From a bacterium (GTDB taxonomy: Bacteria > Gemmatimonadota > Gemmatimonadetes > Gemmatimonadales > Gemmatimonadaceae), in the NCBI GenBank assembly GCA_021802745.1, contig JAJZRK010000175.1:1-6761 (forward strand): a DNA stretch of 6,761 nucleotides. The letters run 5' to 3'. Below the pieces are notes generated by a model. That model was not told where the DNA came from. It saw nothing but the letters and a program-made list of their open reading frames with translations, and did not search any database. A program made the position numbers and the translations under genes. This document shows, one piece after another, positions 6,449-6,761 of this stretch; position 1 is the stretch's first letter, and each line of letters opens with the position of its first letter.

Positions 6449-6624
6449 CAACGGCACGAACGACAACTGCTCACCACAAAGGCACCAGGGGCACGAAGGA
6501 CTGCGAATTGCTTCTTGGGGGAACAGTGCGCGCCACGCAATTCCGGCGTGGCGCGCCGTCGTTCCCCCGGTGATTCCCTTTGTGCCCTTGGTGCCTTTGT
6601 GGTGAGCAGTTAGAGTTGCCGTTG
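6449..6624. repeat. Large foldback element with 9-base units in each arm
   Basis: The main arms are 6465-6500 and 6576-6611, pairing at 33 of 36 positions. Each arm holds three 9-base units of consensus CACNAAGGG: left units start at 6474, 6483 and 6492, and right units, in reverse complement, at 6576, 6585 and 6594. Pairing resumes further out between CAACGGCA (6449-6456) and TGCCGTTG (6617-6624) after unpaired stretches of 8 and 5 bases. A separate strong hairpin fills the centre. No transposase or target-site duplication is visible. It is best described as a non-autonomous, MITE-like intergenic repeat. Translations of its arms give low-complexity peptides that are probably not real proteins. 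Confidence 0.8.
6517..6568. terminator. Strong GC-rich hairpin at the centre of the foldback, terminator-like
   Basis: GGGGGAAC (6517-6524) pairs with GTTCCCCC (6561-6568). GCGCGCCACGC (6528-6538) pairs with GCGTGGCGCGC (6546-6556). The two stems, 8 and 11 perfect base pairs, are separated by a 3-by-4 internal loop and capped by a 7-base loop. It lies about 95 bases after the B2 stop, where an operon terminator would be useful. No T-run follows, so intrinsic termination is doubtful; stabilising the transcript's 3' end is an alternative. Confidence 0.45.
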
Positions 6625-6644
6625 CAACTTCGCGCCCTTATAGT
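6616..6644 (+). promoter_or_regulatory. Candidate sigma-70-type promoter near the right edge
   Basis: TTGCCG (6616-6621) and TATAGT (6639-6644) are separated by 17 bases, the ideal spacing. They match the -35 and -10 consensus at 4 of 6 and 5 of 6 positions. Transcription would start near 6651 and run rightwards, presumably into a gene beyond the window. The -35 element lies within the outer right end of the foldback repeat. Confidence 0.4.
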
Positions 6645-6761
6645 CCCTCCGCAGCTCTCATGAGACACGTGCACGCGATGCGTGTTTGACGGAAGTTGGA
6701 GGGGCGTCTGCTTGCGCGGTTGTGCAGGTAGATGAAGGGACGCGCACCACCCGGCTACGAC

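Larger units (their letters stand above)
6423..6761. other. Intergenic region downstream of B2, no gene recognised
   Basis: About 340 bases follow the B2 stop without a convincing gene. Most of it (6449-6624) is a large foldback repeat containing a strong central hairpin, described separately. A sigma-70-like promoter follows at 6616-6644. The last 117 bases hold a purine-rich GGAGGGG at 6698-6704 but no start codon at a workable distance that stays open. An ATG at 6732 runs open for 10 codons to the window edge, and another frame is open from 6644 without an ATG. A gene may begin near the right edge, but its start cannot be decided from what is visible. Confidence 0.6.

Noticed and set aside
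6471..6674. Small - strand frame of 67 codons inside the foldback
   Set aside because: Its low-complexity sequence is a direct translation of the 9-base repeat units and hairpin, not a protein family.
6660..6689. Nine-codon reading frame starting at an ATG just after the candidate promoter
   Set aside because: It has no ribosome site and no run of codons indicating attenuation; two His codons are not enough to call a leader peptide.

Overview
The window is G+C-rich, with G or C at most third codon positions. It holds five real genes, all on the + strand: four stand-alone ABC-transporter permeases of the MacB/FtsX type and one major-facilitator (MFS) efflux protein. No ATPase, membrane-fusion protein, outer-membrane channel, tRNA, rRNA, CRISPR array or transposase is visible. 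The crowd of MacB-type permeases without fused ATPase, the base composition and a TAnnTTTG-like promoter would suit Gemmatimonadota or a related soil lineage. That placement is an inference from style, not a marker-gene identification.

Layout: (1) 1-1209, permease A1, cut by the left window edge. (2) 1276-2541, permease B1. (3) 2542-2714, an intergenic region with an imperfect foldback repeat followed by a candidate promoter. (4) 2715-3905, a TetA/DHA1-like MFS exporter. (5) 3909-5159, permease A2. (6) 5163-6422, permease B2. (7) 6423-6761, about 340 bases without a recognisable gene, dominated by a large foldback repeat with 9-base units and ending in a candidate sigma-70-type promoter.

The four permeases fall into two sub-types. 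A1 and A2 share 'IMNIML', 'EIGIRKA' and a C-terminal 'RQE'. B1 and B2 share 'AIMM', 'EIGVRKA' and 'RYE'. The order is therefore A1-B1-MFS-A2-B2, which looks like an old duplication of an A+B pair with an MFS gene heading the second copy. Each A+B pair probably forms a heterodimeric membrane unit that needs a separately encoded LolD/MacB-type ATPase. MFS, A2 and B2 are separated by only 3 bases each and are almost certainly co-transcribed.

Nothing here proves a new system. The points most worth following are the MFS-plus-orphan-permease operon, the loss of two of the three TetA intramembrane aspartates in the MFS protein, and the two foldback elements that bracket the operon.
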